Of a stretch of 38,769 nucleotides of DNA, positions 10,969 through 23,091 are shown piece by piece. How positions within the stretch are numbered: the first letter of the stretch is position 1; every line of letters begins with the position of its first letter. The notes under the pieces are model-generated. The model made no database searches. It was not told the DNA's origin and worked only from the letters and a program-made list of their open reading frames with translations. The stretch is from Clavulina sp. PMI_390 (taxonomy: Eukaryota > Basidiomycota > Agaricomycetes > Cantharellales > Hydnaceae), in assembly GCA_015039315.1 (NCBI GenBank), contig WIDE01000027.1:355586-394354 (forward strand), given 5' to 3'. A program made the position numbers and the translations under genes.

Positions 10969-11403
10969 ATCTCTGGATTATTTTCCACGTCGCCATGGCA
11001 CATGACCCGTCATATGGTCTAGACCCAGGGCATCGATTTTCTAACCGCGGTCACTTGGGAGTTGGGGGAACATAAATTTGATTCGAGTGAAAGAAAGGTG
11101 ATATAGGATATGTGATTTAATAAATATCACGATCGCATGTGAAGGGGAATGCATCAACGTCTCTACAGGTCTGCATCATGTGTATGGTGCGTATATTCAG
11201 CAATCGCGAGGGCGAGAGAAAGTCACAAGAGGATATAGCGCACAAAGAGCCAAAGGACAGTCCGTGATTTCTTATATAGTAGGTATGGGTGCGTCACGGA
11301 GCTTCGGAGCTGTTGGAGATCGAGAGTGGCATCCAACCGTTCGAGGGCATGGCCCTAACTCATTCTCCTTCCGGGGAGGAGGATTGACAAAGGGAATCTG
11401 TCC

Positions 11404-13643
11404 TCAGAATGGTTCGCCCCTTCTGGCTGCATCCTTTCGAGGATGGCTGCCGGGACGAGCCTGACTTGTCCCACAGTACTCTTGGACGCTGGTGGAAACA
11501 TCTTGTCTATGGCCCACCCGACGTATTATTTCAGCGCTACCACCGTCAGTTCGGCGATGACGCTCAGTTGAACGGGCACGAAGTGCGTACCGCAACGGAG
11601 TCGGGTCGGGCCGGGTGGTGCCACTATTATAGCGCTCTGGCCCATCTTGGGGGAGAGAGGAACGCATTCGTGAACGCGTACGTGGGGAGGGGGTCCGATC
11701 GAGGTCATCGTCCTCGTATAGTCGTGAAGAGAGGCGCGAGGGCCTTCCTTGTCGCGCGTGGGTCTGGCCATCCCGTTCATAGTCAGGTGAGATCGGACTT
11801 GGGAGTGCAGGTGAAGTCAAACAGGCTGTCCTAGGATTTGTGGGACTCGAAGCCGCAGAAGAACCACGGGAGCGTTTGAATTTCGGGGAGGTGACTACTG
11901 TAGAGGGGCCAGAAGTACTGGAGCGGTCAAGCGTAGTGGGACCGAACCGGATAGGTAGCGGGCAATGTTGCACTGCATGAGCACCTCGTCCAGTCTGCAA
12001 GTGAGATCTATCCCCCACGTTCGTATTCCCATGAATCTCACGCTGCGGTCCTGAGGGCCCAGCAGCAGTCCCTGCTATCGGCAAACGGCGCAGAATGCGA
12101 CGAGCAGCACCCACACCCGGCGACACGGCGGTCTCTGTCGGAGCTACTGCCACTAACGGCGACAGGACTTCCGGCTTAGGCACTGTCATGTCTCCAGGTA
12201 GCTGGCTTGGATGCCATGATAACGGAACAGGACGAGAGGGCGGCTCAGGGGACGGGGACTGAAAGCGGAATGTCGAAGGGTCCGGCGGTGCCACGGCCTT
12301 GTCCCATTCTTCTTCAACGTACTTCTTCCACTCTTCCTCGGTGAATTTGCGCCCCATCAGTCCCACAGGTCCATAGGGAAGCGTGCCATCAGGATTGAGG
12401 CGAGGGGGGCGAGGGAGAGGTCCAAATGCACCCAAGAGCTCGTCTCGCGACGGGTAGACGTCGTCCCCATAAGGAAGGGGAGGGCCAGGAAGAGTATTGG
12501 GGTCCACCCATGGGGGAGACCAGAATTTCTCAACCTGCTCAGGAGTGAGAGTGACCCGAATGGAGTCGAATATGGAGGGAGTAGCCTCCATTCGATCTTC
12601 GGCGTTGGGCGACTCAGCTACAAACGATTAATATGAACCAATCGACCTAGCATAGGGAACATGTCGCTCACTTGGTGCTTGGTAATTTGATAATATGTTT
12701 GGAAATTGGAGACTCGCAGCCACCAAACCGGGCGGCGTAACAGCATTACTGGATGTCACTTGAGGCATCTCACTGGCCGAGGGGCGAACAACCTGAAACA
12801 TGTCCACCACATTTGACGGTGTAAAGCGTCCATATTCAGAGAGCGTCGAGTCCACAAGGATTTTGAGGCGGCCAGAAATTGCATCACACTGGGCACCATT
12901 AGGCATGGAAGTATCCCAGTTGAGCCAGCCCAAGAGTTCACGCTCGTAGTTGAGTAGATCCTCGAGTTCGAACAACCCACCGCAGAAGTGGATCCACTCG
13001 TGGTTGTGCCAGTGGATGTCATTGAAAGCCTTGCTGGCGGTCATGATCAACGCGAAGAAAACACGGTGACGTGAGCAGTCGGTTCTCACTATGCGAAGTA
13101 CCTTATTAACCATCTCCAAATAATTCAGTCCGAGCTTATAAGCGACTGAAATACACACCATGGAATTTGTTGGGATGCAGCTTGATGAGTCGCTCTACCA
13201 ACGCAATGTAGCCAACTAGGGTACCGACGTTCACTTCACTCGATTCCAGGATCATGCCGATGAACATTTCTAGGGGTGGAGCACAGCCATTCTCTAGATG
13301 GTGGATATCACAAGGCTCATGGAGAGCGTAATGGGGGCGATCGCTCATGAAAGTTTCGAGCATGAAAGCAAGGTGATCTAGATAAATCAGATGGTCCATT
13401 ATCTAAAGCTGCGATGTCTCAAAGGTAGAACTTAGATCGAGAACTTACTAGAGAGAGGGAGCTGGCCGATGTTCAGCCATCGTGTGTATTCATTGGCACG
13501 GTCGACTCCATCGTGAGCACTGAGTGGGATAACCTCGTATACTTTACCCTGAAGACGTAGGTGAGTAAACACTCTTCTATTCACGGAATGAAGGATAAAC
13601 TTACCGTGAATGTTTTGAGTCTCATCAGCGGGGCAGGTGGCAT
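11404..13643 (-). CDS. PCL/Pho80-type cyclin with a long Pro/Ser/Arg-rich tail
   Basis: Five exons (13643-13605, 13548-13449, 13377-13159, 13088-12672, 12617-11404) join to 662 aa with all phases agreeing. An N-terminal cyclin box covers roughly residues 45-170. Its motifs are LVGYIALVERLIKLHP, HRVFFALIMTASKAFND (the central cyclin helix) and ELEDLLNYERELLGWLNWD, which ends the PCL-type box. Cyclins of this family bind a Pho85/CDK5-like kinase and act in G1, polarity or nutrient signalling. The C-terminal 400 residues are disordered and rich in Pro, Ser and Arg. They include several S/T-P sites (SPSPEPP, TPSPRTR) that could be phosphorylated by the partner kinase, and an EEEWKKYVEEEWDKAV segment. 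Intron 13378-13448 ends at an acceptor (ATCTAG) beyond the more obvious CTTTAG, because only that keeps phase. The partner kinase is not in the window. Confidence 0.8.
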
Positions 13644-14096
13644 GTTGTGATCTTGTGGATAATGCAGAAATGGCAACATTTCGTGGGAGGTTATACCCGA
13701 TGCGGGTTGTGGTCCTAGAACATTCTGATGGGATGACCTTTTATACGAGGGAAGACGTCTGTATAGCGGAGGTCACAAGATGGCTAGGGCGCTGACCACA
13801 GTGACAGAATGAAGGCAAAGACAAGACCAGGTGCACAAAGGGAGGTAGACACGCTGTTGCGCTACACAATACAAGTAAATAACATAATAATATAACACAG
13901 CGCCACCATATGCATCGCTGCTGGCGAGCGGGCTGAAGTTGGAGAAAGGAGGGCAGAGAAGGCCGTGAATATTTTCCGCAATACCGAGGTGGAGAGATTA
14001 GACGACAAACAGAACCATTGTCATGTACCTCTCAATCGGATCCTTCGAGCAAAGGGGAATGGTTTATGCGTTGTGGGGGATATCGACCTTCGACAA
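13644..14096. other. intergenic region, cyclin promoter
   Basis: 453 bp between the cyclin start and the 3' end of the AT-hook gene. It includes an AT-rich stretch near 13870-13900. No gene or clear motif is seen. Confidence 0.4.
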
Positions 14097-15263
14097 TTAG
14101 TCCTTGCTTGTCTTTTTGTTCTTGCTCCCTTTCGGTCTTCCTCGCTTCTTCGTCGGACCGTGATTCACGTCGTCACTTCCATCATCCTGAGGACTGTCGC
14201 CAGGAGCCGGTCTTTTGATCCCGACCAAGGGAGGTGGTGGGGCCGAAGCATTTGGGGGGGCGGAGGTAGATATTGTTCCACGTCGAGTCGAAGTAACAGA
14301 GCGGAGTGGCACCGCCTGCGCGGCATCCGCAATAGGTTTCGGGGCGGCGAGGCGCCGTTCCTCGAGATATCTACAACCAGAGGTCAATAAGTCGCCTTAG
14401 AAACAACGCTGAATGAATAGCCAGAAGGTGAGCTCGCCTTGAGGACTTTTCGTCAAAAATGGCCTGTAGCGATCTGGTGGGCGGCATCTGGAGCTCGGCA
14501 CGCAATGTATCGACCTGGGCTTTCGCCGCAGCATATTCTCCATCTGTGAGCTTCCTCACTTGTGCCGAGAGATCATCGCACCTGAATCCCCGACAAAGTG
14601 CCAATGTAAGAACGCACACAAGGCGTTGTTGAGGAAAGTTACTTACTCGCGCTGCATCCTCGCCTCGAGCGCCATTGCCTATCAGAATCGGCAATCAGAA
14701 TCGGCAATCCAGTCAGAAGAGATACAGAAAAACAAGGGGGTAATGCGTACTCGATTGTTATCATCATTCACGAGCTCTAATTGTTTCATCAGGCTTAACC
14801 TTTCGCTGTTGTTCATCAGCGCTCCGAAAATCGGGCATGTGCTGTAGAGACTCACCTCTCAAGCCAGTTTTTCTGTTCCCTTACGTCTTGCAATGCAGAA
14901 TTCCTAACATCTAACGAGTGCTGCGCAGCAATAATGTATGCCGTTTGGAGCTGCAACTCCGTCGTGTGCTTCCTGGTTTATTGAGACAAGAGCTGAGGGT
15001 CCGGCGTAAAGTGTAACCGATCCGTTAGACCTACTTGAGCTCAGCAGTCTTCCCCAACTTCCACAACGCGTTTGTTTGCTCGGAACTGAGCGCTAGGTCC
15101 CAAAAGGATCGGCTGTCAGCCCTACGACCCACATTGACGCTGGACGCCACGAAGATCACATACAGGGAGCAACATTGTTCACAGCCTGTTGAATGTTATC
15201 AACTTTCGCCGCAGTGGCGTGATTTGGATGTGGGTTTGAGGGCCCAGCAACAGCGTTTGCCAT
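14097..15263 (-). CDS. coiled-coil protein with a C-terminal AT-hook
   Basis: Seven exons (15263-15164, 15092-15035, 14972-14856, 14805-14751, 14678-14647, 14581-14438, 14370-14097) give 259 aa with all phases agreeing. I do not recognise the family. Residues about 35-170 are rich in Glu, Leu, Gln and Ala, with heptad-like helices (TAELKKHTTELQLQ, AKAQVDTLRAELQ), suggesting a coiled coil. The tail is Pro-rich and ends in a basic AT-hook-like motif, KKRGRPKGSKNKK, typical of nuclear proteins that bind AT-rich minor grooves. The last intron (14371-14437) appears to start with GC rather than GT (AAG|GCGAGC...TTGTAG); no GT nearby keeps the frame. The likely role is a chromatin-associated structural or adaptor protein (inference). 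Confidence 0.7.
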
Positions 15264-15552
15264 TGTGCTTGCTTTGTTGTCAATATTTACACCGAGCGTC
15301 GGACCAAACAGGAGGATCATGGTCTGCCATTTCACAGAAGCCTCAAACAGGGTGATCTCGGGCTGAAAGAGATGGATGCAAATAAATGAAGGTAAGGAGT
15401 GACAACGAAAAGTTGAGTAGCAGGATAGGATCGAAGGAGTCAACGAGTGAAGAAGACGACCACGTTACGGTTCCAAAACATGACGTAAAATAAGGAAATG
15501 AGGCGACACAAGGGAGGCGCAAGAAACTAGGGTATCATGTGGGGAGAGGTTT

Positions 15553-16880
15553 TCACGAGCGGCTTGCGGCCTGGTCCTTGAGAGCAAGGAGCTGCTTGGA
15601 GCGGAAGGCTTCGTAGTGGATTTGCGCAGTCGTCTCAATGAGGTCTTGCAAATGAGTACTGTACGTTATGAGGTAGATCCAAACACATGAAACGTCAGTA
15701 TGGATTCCATGGGAAGGGTGGCCGACTTACCGAGTAAGGAAGTTTCGGAGATACACAAACTCGCAGTGGTTCTCATCCTCAACGTTAATGACGCCCCACC
15801 TGTTCTTCCGCCCACGAACAGGTTTCCCGTCAATGATGACGTTGCGCTCAGAGCCAACGATAGCGAACGGAATGATGTCCTATCAATGAAGTGTACCATG
15901 AGAAGGAGACAAGGAGTGATCTGCAGTGGATATCAGGGATAGCTTACCCGAATACGCTCATTCAGCTGTTGCTCCTCTTCATCATATTCTTCGGTATCGA
16001 AGGGATATACCCGAATGTTGTGGTAGAGCAGCTCAGCTCTGATCCTATCCTTGAAGCTCAAGCGCTCGTCAATGGTGAGCGAATCAGATTTAGCAATGAC
16101 GGGGACGACGTTGACAACCTCCGAAAGCTTTTTCATGACGATAACATCGATGGGGCGGAGAGAGTGACCAGTGGGGTTGATGAAGAAGAGGCAGCAGTGA
16201 ATGCGGGTATCTTGGATGTAGCGGTCGCGCTGAGCGGTCAACTCCTTACGGAGGTAGGCTGAGTGTTGATCCTAGATGAATGGTGGAGCGTAACAGGGAA
16301 AAAAGTGTATGTCAACGGTGTGTACGATAGAATGCTACAAATCAATCAACGAACCTTGATGTACTTGACGATAGGGTCCCAGCTATGCAGGAAAGGGAGC
16401 GCATCAGTCAGAAAGGGGGCTTGGATGTCCGCTGTATCTGGGACCACTCACCAGCCCTCGTTATTGATCTGGTCACCGTAGCCAGGTGTGTCGACAATGT
16501 TGAGCCGCAGCCTGACACCATTCTCAGTGATAACTACGCGAAACCAAGTACAAAATTAGATAAAAGTCAATGACACGTCATGCAGGAATAAAAGCCATGT
16601 TCTAGGAATGCACGTAGTAAGAGATTAACTCACCATGCGACACGCCTTGAATTTCGGTCGTCTGCCTGACTGGCTCATCATGCTCAAGTCGGCCCTTGGA
16701 ATCAATCAAATGACTCGCAAAGATAGTGTTAATAAGGGTGCTCTTGCCAAGGCCAGTCTGGCCAACGACCATCACGTTGAATTGGAAGCCACGCTTGAGC
16801 AGCTTGTGCTCAATTTGGCGCGTAATGGAGTCGAAACCGACGTAGGACGAGGCCCGGATTTCTTCGACGCTGGCGGCCAT
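15553..16880 (-). CDS. CDC10: septin CDC10
   Basis: Six exons (16880-16634, 16533-16452, 16382-16355, 16271-15948, 15879-15731, 15658-15553) give 311 aa with all phases agreeing; yeast Cdc10 is of similar size. The start MAASVEEIRASSYVGFDSIT matches the Cdc10 N-terminus. The GTPase motifs are G1 GQTGLGKST (40-48), G3 DTPGYGD (from 97) and G4 AKSD (179-182). The septin unique element is seen in GRKNRWGVINVED and FVYLRNFL. The protein stops soon after ALKDQAASRS without the long C-terminal coiled coil of other septins, as in the Cdc10/SEPT3 group. It assembles into septin filaments at septa and polarity sites. One exon is only 28 nt. Confidence 0.95.
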
Positions 16881-17329
16881 TTTTGGTGGTGTACTGGAGT
16901 CGGAGTTGAAGTGAGCGGTTGGGACAGAGTCGAAGCCGCAAAAAGTGGACGGGCTCACGGTGCTGCTGGAATTTGGTTCAACGTTCAAAACGTGTAAGCG
17001 CCGACCCAAACACCACGGCCTCGACAACAACAACTCCTTTCACAATTCGTGGGTCACCAACCCGATTTGCTCAGACACAAAGCGTGAAAACAAATCTGAT
17101 GCACAAGAAAAGATATGTTTTGTGATATTGTAAATAAAGCAGCTTCGTGGCTTGGTCCTGAGAGCACTAAATATACAAATGGATGACGCGATTCCTCGCC
17201 GTTCGCCGCCAGGATAGCAACCAAGTATTTGTCACATTCGTTCACCCGAAAGCGTTCTAGATATATGGGGGCCCAAGCGCTAGATGTGAAGAGTCGTGTA
17301 AGCTATTGCGTGATCTCCAAAAACATAAT
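16881..17329. other. intergenic region, septin promoter
   Basis: 449 bp between the CDC10 start and the carrier stop codon. Open frames overlap here, but none has coding support. No clear regulatory motif is seen. Confidence 0.4.
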
Positions 17330-18909
17330 CTACGCGCCTTTCCTGAACATAGTCAGCGTTGCTTCCACTACAAGCAATAGCACACCGCCACCAGGTGCCA
17401 GCCGCAATACTTTGGGAACAAAGCCCTTATAGAGCGCTGCGAAGCCTTCCTCGCGCGCAATGAGGACTAGAGAAGGATATGTCCAATTGTACTTGGGCAC
17501 GACGCCCTTCACTCTCGGGGCTCCTTGTATGCGAGACTTCACAACGTCGAATGGAGTATTGAGGGCAGTTCCTAAACATATGATATTTGGAGATATGGTT
17601 CCGATTAATCGCGCTAGATTCAATGCTACCTAGGATGTATATCGAAGAATATACCACATACCAATGAAGCCGCCGACAGACCCGGATATGAAGTTGTTCA
17701 GTAAACCCCCAGCATAAGTCTAATGAGTCCAAAGGGTTCGTTCAGCATCCAACTAAAGGAGGATAAAATCTGCGCCGAACCTCCTGCTTTGGGAGCATCT
17801 TCCTCACTTGGAAAATACTGCCAAAGAAGCCACCATCTGTGCAAAACGAGGATCGTCAACTCAGGCTACGGCTGGCAATCCAGAGATACTGACTCCACCA
17901 CAAGTGCCTCCAGAACGTGGACTCCATTCCCTCTGTGCAAATGTTTAGTCATTAGATACACGCTTGAACAGCAAAACACCAAGGACTTACTATACATTCC
18001 CAGCAAACCGTCATTCTTGATGATGTGCTGCACCACCTCGATAGGTCCCTTGAACGTGGTGGCCTTATCTTGCAGCTTGATCTTGACCAGCTCAAAGGGC
18101 ACAACCTGTACAATCCCTCAGTCGTATATCCGAACTCCCCGCCTACTTCTGACGAAACGACTTACCACAAAACTCTCAGTAGCACCAGCACTCATACCTG
18201 TCAGAATCGACAGACTCTGCGTCATTTCAGTAGTTCCACTCATTCCTCGATAGGTCTTTCCCCAGAAGTCATTGGCCGCAACTGTGGTAGTACGAGGAAA
18301 AACGAGGGAGATTAGCCTCAAGCTCGGTTAACTCTCTTCCGGCGGTGGTAGCTGTGAGAAGCGACGCAAAAGGAGGAGACACATACACTTCACGGCACGC
18401 TTAGGGGCTTCAAGGAGAAGAGGGGGGACGAGACCCTTGTACAGTCTCCCAAAACTGGGCCCACCATGACCACCACCAGGTGACGTGACGTCAGTAAACG
18501 CTGTGGTTAGGTATGGATGAGCAATGGGAGGAGTCGTACCCTTCCTGGGCAATAATATTCCTGAAGCTGGTCATCATGGATGGGGATACCCCTTGCTCGA
18601 GTTGCATTCGAGTCTTAACCTGTTTGGGTCACACGAGCAACATGAGGAGGTGGATCGAGAGCCCACTAAAGCAGAAGAAAGCTACATACGACATCTATAC
18701 GCGAACATTAGATGAATATATCAGGTTTGAGGCAGGAGAAAACGCATACCAAGCGGGTAGAAGGTCAAAATTTCGGAGACACCAGCGATGGCACCAGCGA
18801 TAAACTGGTACTGGAAGGGGAGGGCTTCACATAGAGTATATGGTTTTCAGCAAAACAACTATTTTTTTGAGCGAAGGATCGCACCTTTAGGTTGATTTGG
18901 TTGACTCAT
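17330..18909 (-). CDS. ODC1: mitochondrial 2-oxodicarboxylate carrier, assembled with a 5-nt microexon
   Basis: Eleven exons (18909-18885, 18824-18750, 18694-18690, 18619-18540, 18454-18387, 18281-18166, 18105-17991, 17932-17894, 17836-17781, 17719-17662, 17571-17330) give 292 aa, the usual carrier length, with all phases agreeing. The three SLC25 repeats carry PLDVVKTRMQ, PFELVKIKLQ and PFDVVKSRIQ. Closest to the oxodicarboxylate group are FQYQFIAGAIAGVSEI, TFWRHLWWNGGFFGSIFQVR and NNFISGSVGGFIGTALNT. These exchange 2-oxoadipate or 2-oxoglutarate across the inner membrane, serving lysine metabolism. The signature aspartate of repeat 1 is split: exon 2 ends in G, the microexon ATGTC completes GAT-GTC, and exon 4 gives GTT-AAG. 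Skipping the microexon creates TAA at once. The start MSQPNQPK is short, as in relatives. Confidence 0.88.
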
Positions 18910-19219
18910 ACTGTCTAGCTTCAAACGTATGTCTACCCAAAACAAATGAAGGGTGGGTTGCGAGCGAGTGAATGCGAGGCGAAGATATTTAGCAAATCGA
19001 CGCTACTAAGCAGCAGAATTCTCAGGCTGCTGTTGGTAAGAGACGACGAAGTGACGAATCGGTCAATACACTAGAGTGCGAAGAAACCGAAGGTGGAGGA
19101 AGAGCCTGTGGACGATTGTTTGGTCCCGGTCGTTCGAATCTCCGGCTGTTGACCAATTCTCCCACTCATTCGCCCGCAATTTCCCGCATTCGACGCCTGA
19201 TTCGCTGCCGAAGCCCCGC
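18910..19219. promoter_or_regulatory. shared divergent promoter region
   Basis: 310 bp separate the start codons of the minus-strand carrier and the plus-strand repeat protein, so both promoters must lie here. No TATA box or recognised element is obvious on either strand. Confidence 0.4.
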
Positions 19220-22200
19220 ATGATGCGCGCGTGGTTCAACCGTAGAAAGAACCGCAATCTCGATCCAGTTGAAGGCACGCCAGATCAACGCCCTCCAATG
19301 ACCAAGAGACAGATCTTTAGAATAACCTGCCGTGTTCTCCAGCCCAAGTGGATAAATATGATGAGGAATTGCTCGGTACTCTGTCAGCAGCGAGCGACTC
19401 ATCGAACTCCCTGAGCATTGCTGCTGTTGGCTCCTTGACGCTTGACTCACTCGCAGCAGCAGAGGCTTTGCTTCTTGAAGATTCTGCCTCGTTCAGCTTA
19501 GACGATGGCAATAGAGAGCTCACCGGAAAGTCATTAGATATATTATCTTCGGTGCTCGAACGTGCGAGATCAATCGATCTTACCATCGGCACCCTCGACG
19601 AACCCGGCGACAATGATGTCATGGCTGACTCGCTCGAGAGTTTGCTTTACTTACAAAGGCTCGTCGGCAACTGCTGAGGTTATTAGAACGATACCAAGCA
19701 CTGAATAACGCCCATCCATCCAGCGAAGTCAACCGATTTGTCAAAATGCGCAAGCGGCTGAGTCGCTCAGCATCCGACCCAAATGTAAGTTGAGGCCCGC
19801 GTAGAGCTCAACGGCTTACAGCTCATTGATTTTCCCATTAATTCAGCCAGAGAAACCCAATGATGAGAAGGAATATCTGCTACGTGAAGAAGAACCAGAG
19901 GCTACAGTCAAGGAGCTCATTTCTGACCTCAACTCCAAACTTTCTACTTGGCTCCCGGTATGAATTTCCTCATGCTGAAGCTTAGATATAAATTTAACGG
20001 ATCTAAGTTCTAGGGTAATCTCACTACCGATCCGTCAGTCCTGGGAGGTCAAGAAGAGGTTATCGATAACGATCATGATTCTACATCCTCCGTTTATCTC
20101 GTGTGTTTTTTCTTCCTCAGCAAAACACCCACATAGCCAAGTAATTCACGTTCGTCATTTGGTCAGGATAGCTCTATTGATCAGCTCGCACCGACTCTTT
20201 GCCCCCTTGCTCACGCGATACAAAGCGCTCCGTTTGCGAACAAGGATTGGTACACCTTGAAGGAATTTTACCGTTGGGTGGCTCATACTCACATAAGCCC
20301 CAGTCCCGGAGTGCTCCATTCGTTCTACCTACACCGTGAGCGAGGTTATTTGCATCACGAGTACATCCTTATGTGCTTCTACGATGAGCAAGGCCGTCAA
20401 TCGTGGCTTCGCGCTGAGCGTGCTGCACGGTTCAAGCGACATCACATCCAAGGTGATAGCTTTGGACCCATAATTGGTGGCGCGACGTTGCGCGAGACTA
20501 TCACAGTTGCTTCTTCACCTGAGGCCCTCACCACTGGGGATGAAGTGGTTGCACTTCAGATCCCCCGACGAGCTAATTCCCACTCCGACTTCTCCCATAA
20601 CTACTCGCAAACAATCTCTTTCAAGGACGGAGTCAGCTTCCTGGAAGTGAATTCTACGGCTAGTAATCGATATCGCCTTCTCAGCGAGAATTGTCGCTGG
20701 TTTGCACGGCGAACGACCTTGAGCGTTCACGAGCGCCTGGCCAATTCCCAAATGTCTGCCGTTTATTCATGGCGTGGCCAGCCTATGCAAGCCAGTTACC
20801 TTGATTCTCAGCTCCGCCGAGAGTGGGCTGGTGGCAAGCAGCTAGATGATGAGAAGTTTACCATCATCAACGTTTGCAATACTCGAAGACTAGCGCGGAG
20901 CTGTATCGTCGAGCGCAAATTCAGTGAAGGTATCTTGCTCTGCCAAACAGGACTGGAACAACTCGACACACTCCCAGCTCACATTCTCGTGGAGGAGCAA
21001 AATTATTTCCGATGCAGCCTATATATGGCCCTGGGGGACGGTCTCACATACCTGGGAAGCCACTCTGCTGCTCTTCCAATGGTCCAGAAGGCTGTTAGCC
21101 TTTCAACCCTTCCTGGCCCGAGAGGCCTAATGATCTCTATCCTCGCACCTGAGCTACTCTCGGTCGTTCACCACGAACTGGGAGAGTACGAAAAAGCGCT
21201 TGCAGTACAACTTCCTCTCATAGCTCGACTACGCGAGATACACTCGACGCGACGAGAAGAGTGCGATGCTCGCGTTTTGGGGAGGGTCCTTGCGAACACC
21301 GCTGCCGAGGAGTTTCTCCTTGCTCAGGCCCAAGGACTCGGCTCCCCAGAAAGTGCAATGGTCCATATCACCGAGTCACTTGCTCTCACGCGGCAGTTAT
21401 TTGTTTCCCAGCCCGAGGTGTATAGATATTCCGTAGCGGACACTCTAAGGGTGCAAGCAACTGTGCTAAACTCTCTTCCCTCACAAGCTGCCAAAATCAA
21501 AGCGGTGAGCGTGTCTCGCCAAGCTATAACCTTATTGAAGGATGCGCTTGCTTCCCCGCTTTTCCGCAAAGCAAGCGTAGAGGCAATGAACCCGGTCATA
21601 ATACCACCCAGTGCACTGACAGATTGGATGTTCAATCATATGCGATTTGCTGTGGATGTTGGAATGTTTGACGAAGGCATATCGATTGGCGAGGAAGCTG
21701 CGGCCAGACTATGTGAAGCTCTTAAGTTCGAGCTTGCAGGTCGGGACCAAATAAATTTCCTCGCTAGGTGGAGAGACGAAATCATTCGGGAGCGTACAGC
21801 ACTAGGCGTCACAACAACTCTTACCCACTTCGAGCGCGCCTGCATGTGTTCAGCCCTTGGTCAACTACTCTATTATCTCGGTGTTCACATGCGGGCTGCG
21901 GGCCGTCCACCGTCGTTGTACACATTGCTATGGGAAGCCTGTCTACCTATTCTTCGCTCTGTCATCGAAGCTTCGGAATCCCCATCTGCAACACTACACG
22001 AGAGCCTTGCTCGAGCTTGTTATAACCTGGGTCTGACAACAAGCTCCCTCTCTCTCCTTCGCGAGTCAGTGTCTCACAGCCGCGTGGCTCACTCCTTGTC
22101 ACCCACCACACAAGCCAAGTTCGAGATAATCATCCGGCTGACCGAGCTCGCAGAAGCCGCCACGGAGCGAACCGACCCTCCGCAGTGGGTTGAGGCCTGT

Positions 22201-22671
22201 TCGGCTGAAACTGAAGCGCTGACATGGTTTCGCGCACTTCCCAATATTGAGAACCACAGACGTGATCTTGCCGGCGTAACAAGCAACCTGGCTAGGCATC
22301 TATATGCCTCTGGACGCCTGAGAGATTCCCTTGAACGCTTTCTAGAGGCGTCAAAGCAGTGGGAACTCCTTTTTTGGTCTGGCGGAGAAAAGCAGGCATT
22401 CAAAGAATCCCTGGCACAAGCGGTTCAGAGTTTGAGAGTCGTGTCAGACGCGTTGTTAGACGCAGGTGTGGGAAGCTCTGACAGTATTGTGTTAGCTGAA
22501 CGCCAGCTGGCTCTGAGAGGGTACAAGCGTGCTCTTGAGGTTTCTCTGATCCTTGTTGAAAATAGTAGTGGTCGGGAACGGTCGAACGATAGCTTAGAAA
22601 ACGGGATTCCTGCGCTTACGAAGAGGATAGGAGAGCTTGAATTGCTCAACAACAGGGATTCCAAACCGTGA
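19220..22671 (+). CDS. large orphan: putative His/Cys papain-like domain fused to helical (TPR-like) repeats
   Basis: Six exons (19220-19267, 19321-19561, 19639-19784, 19847-19957, 20014-20100, 20167-22671) give 1045 aa with all phases agreeing. The first two introns are less certain than the others. The N-terminal 200 residues are acidic and coiled-coil-like (LLRLLERYQALNN, KELISDLNSKL). Residues about 240-390 look like a compact domain. It has a His pair at H274/H275 (YLHHEYILMCFYD), then WLRAERAARF, SFKDGVSFLEVNS and YRLLSENCRWFARR with C387. A His in an early strand and a later N-C-x-W/H-F recall permuted papain-like folds (LRAT, PPPDE, NlpC-type). The remaining 620 residues are repeated helix pairs with Ala/Leu/Tyr spacing (SLYMALGDGLTYLG, HHELGEYEKALAVQ, NLARHLYASGRLRDSLERF), typical of TPR. 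Function is unknown; a regulated thiol hydrolase or a scaffold would fit. Confidence 0.65.
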
Positions 22672-23091
22672 TCTGGATCTTGACTTCTTTGTCACCAATG
22701 TAATTGCACATCCGTTCCCAAGCGCTACGCTCTCCTACGAAGTTCTTGTGGATTTGTTCCTGTGAGGCGATGGGCACAACTCATCAGTTCAGAGTTGATT
22801 GTATGATAGCAAATATCAACTTTGCAGGGCTTAGAGCAGCCAGATCAGAAGGGAGAAAACCATCTGTATTGTGACGAGCCAAAGATAGTTAACCAGGCTC
22901 ATTCGTAAAGTATGGATACTGGTCACAACAATAAGGCTCAGAATTGCGAGCAGGTGAGAAAAGGTATACAAAAGGTGGAGGATTTGAGGGCGTGTGGGTC
23001 ATCAAAAGAGGCAAGACAAGGGAACGATGCACAGGTTACGTAGTGAGCAAAGTAATAAGTAATAGAACGGGCGGGGTAGAATAAAAGGTGA
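22672..23091. other. convergent 3' intergenic region
   Basis: 420 bp between the stop codons of the TPR-like orphan (+) and the flippase (-). It holds only untranslated 3' flanks; no gene or repeat is seen. Confidence 0.5.

Noticed and set aside
19128..19150. GTTCGAATC word resembling a tRNA T-loop
   Set aside because: No 5-bp T-stem with a 7-nt loop, no D-arm, anticodon arm or acceptor stem around it.
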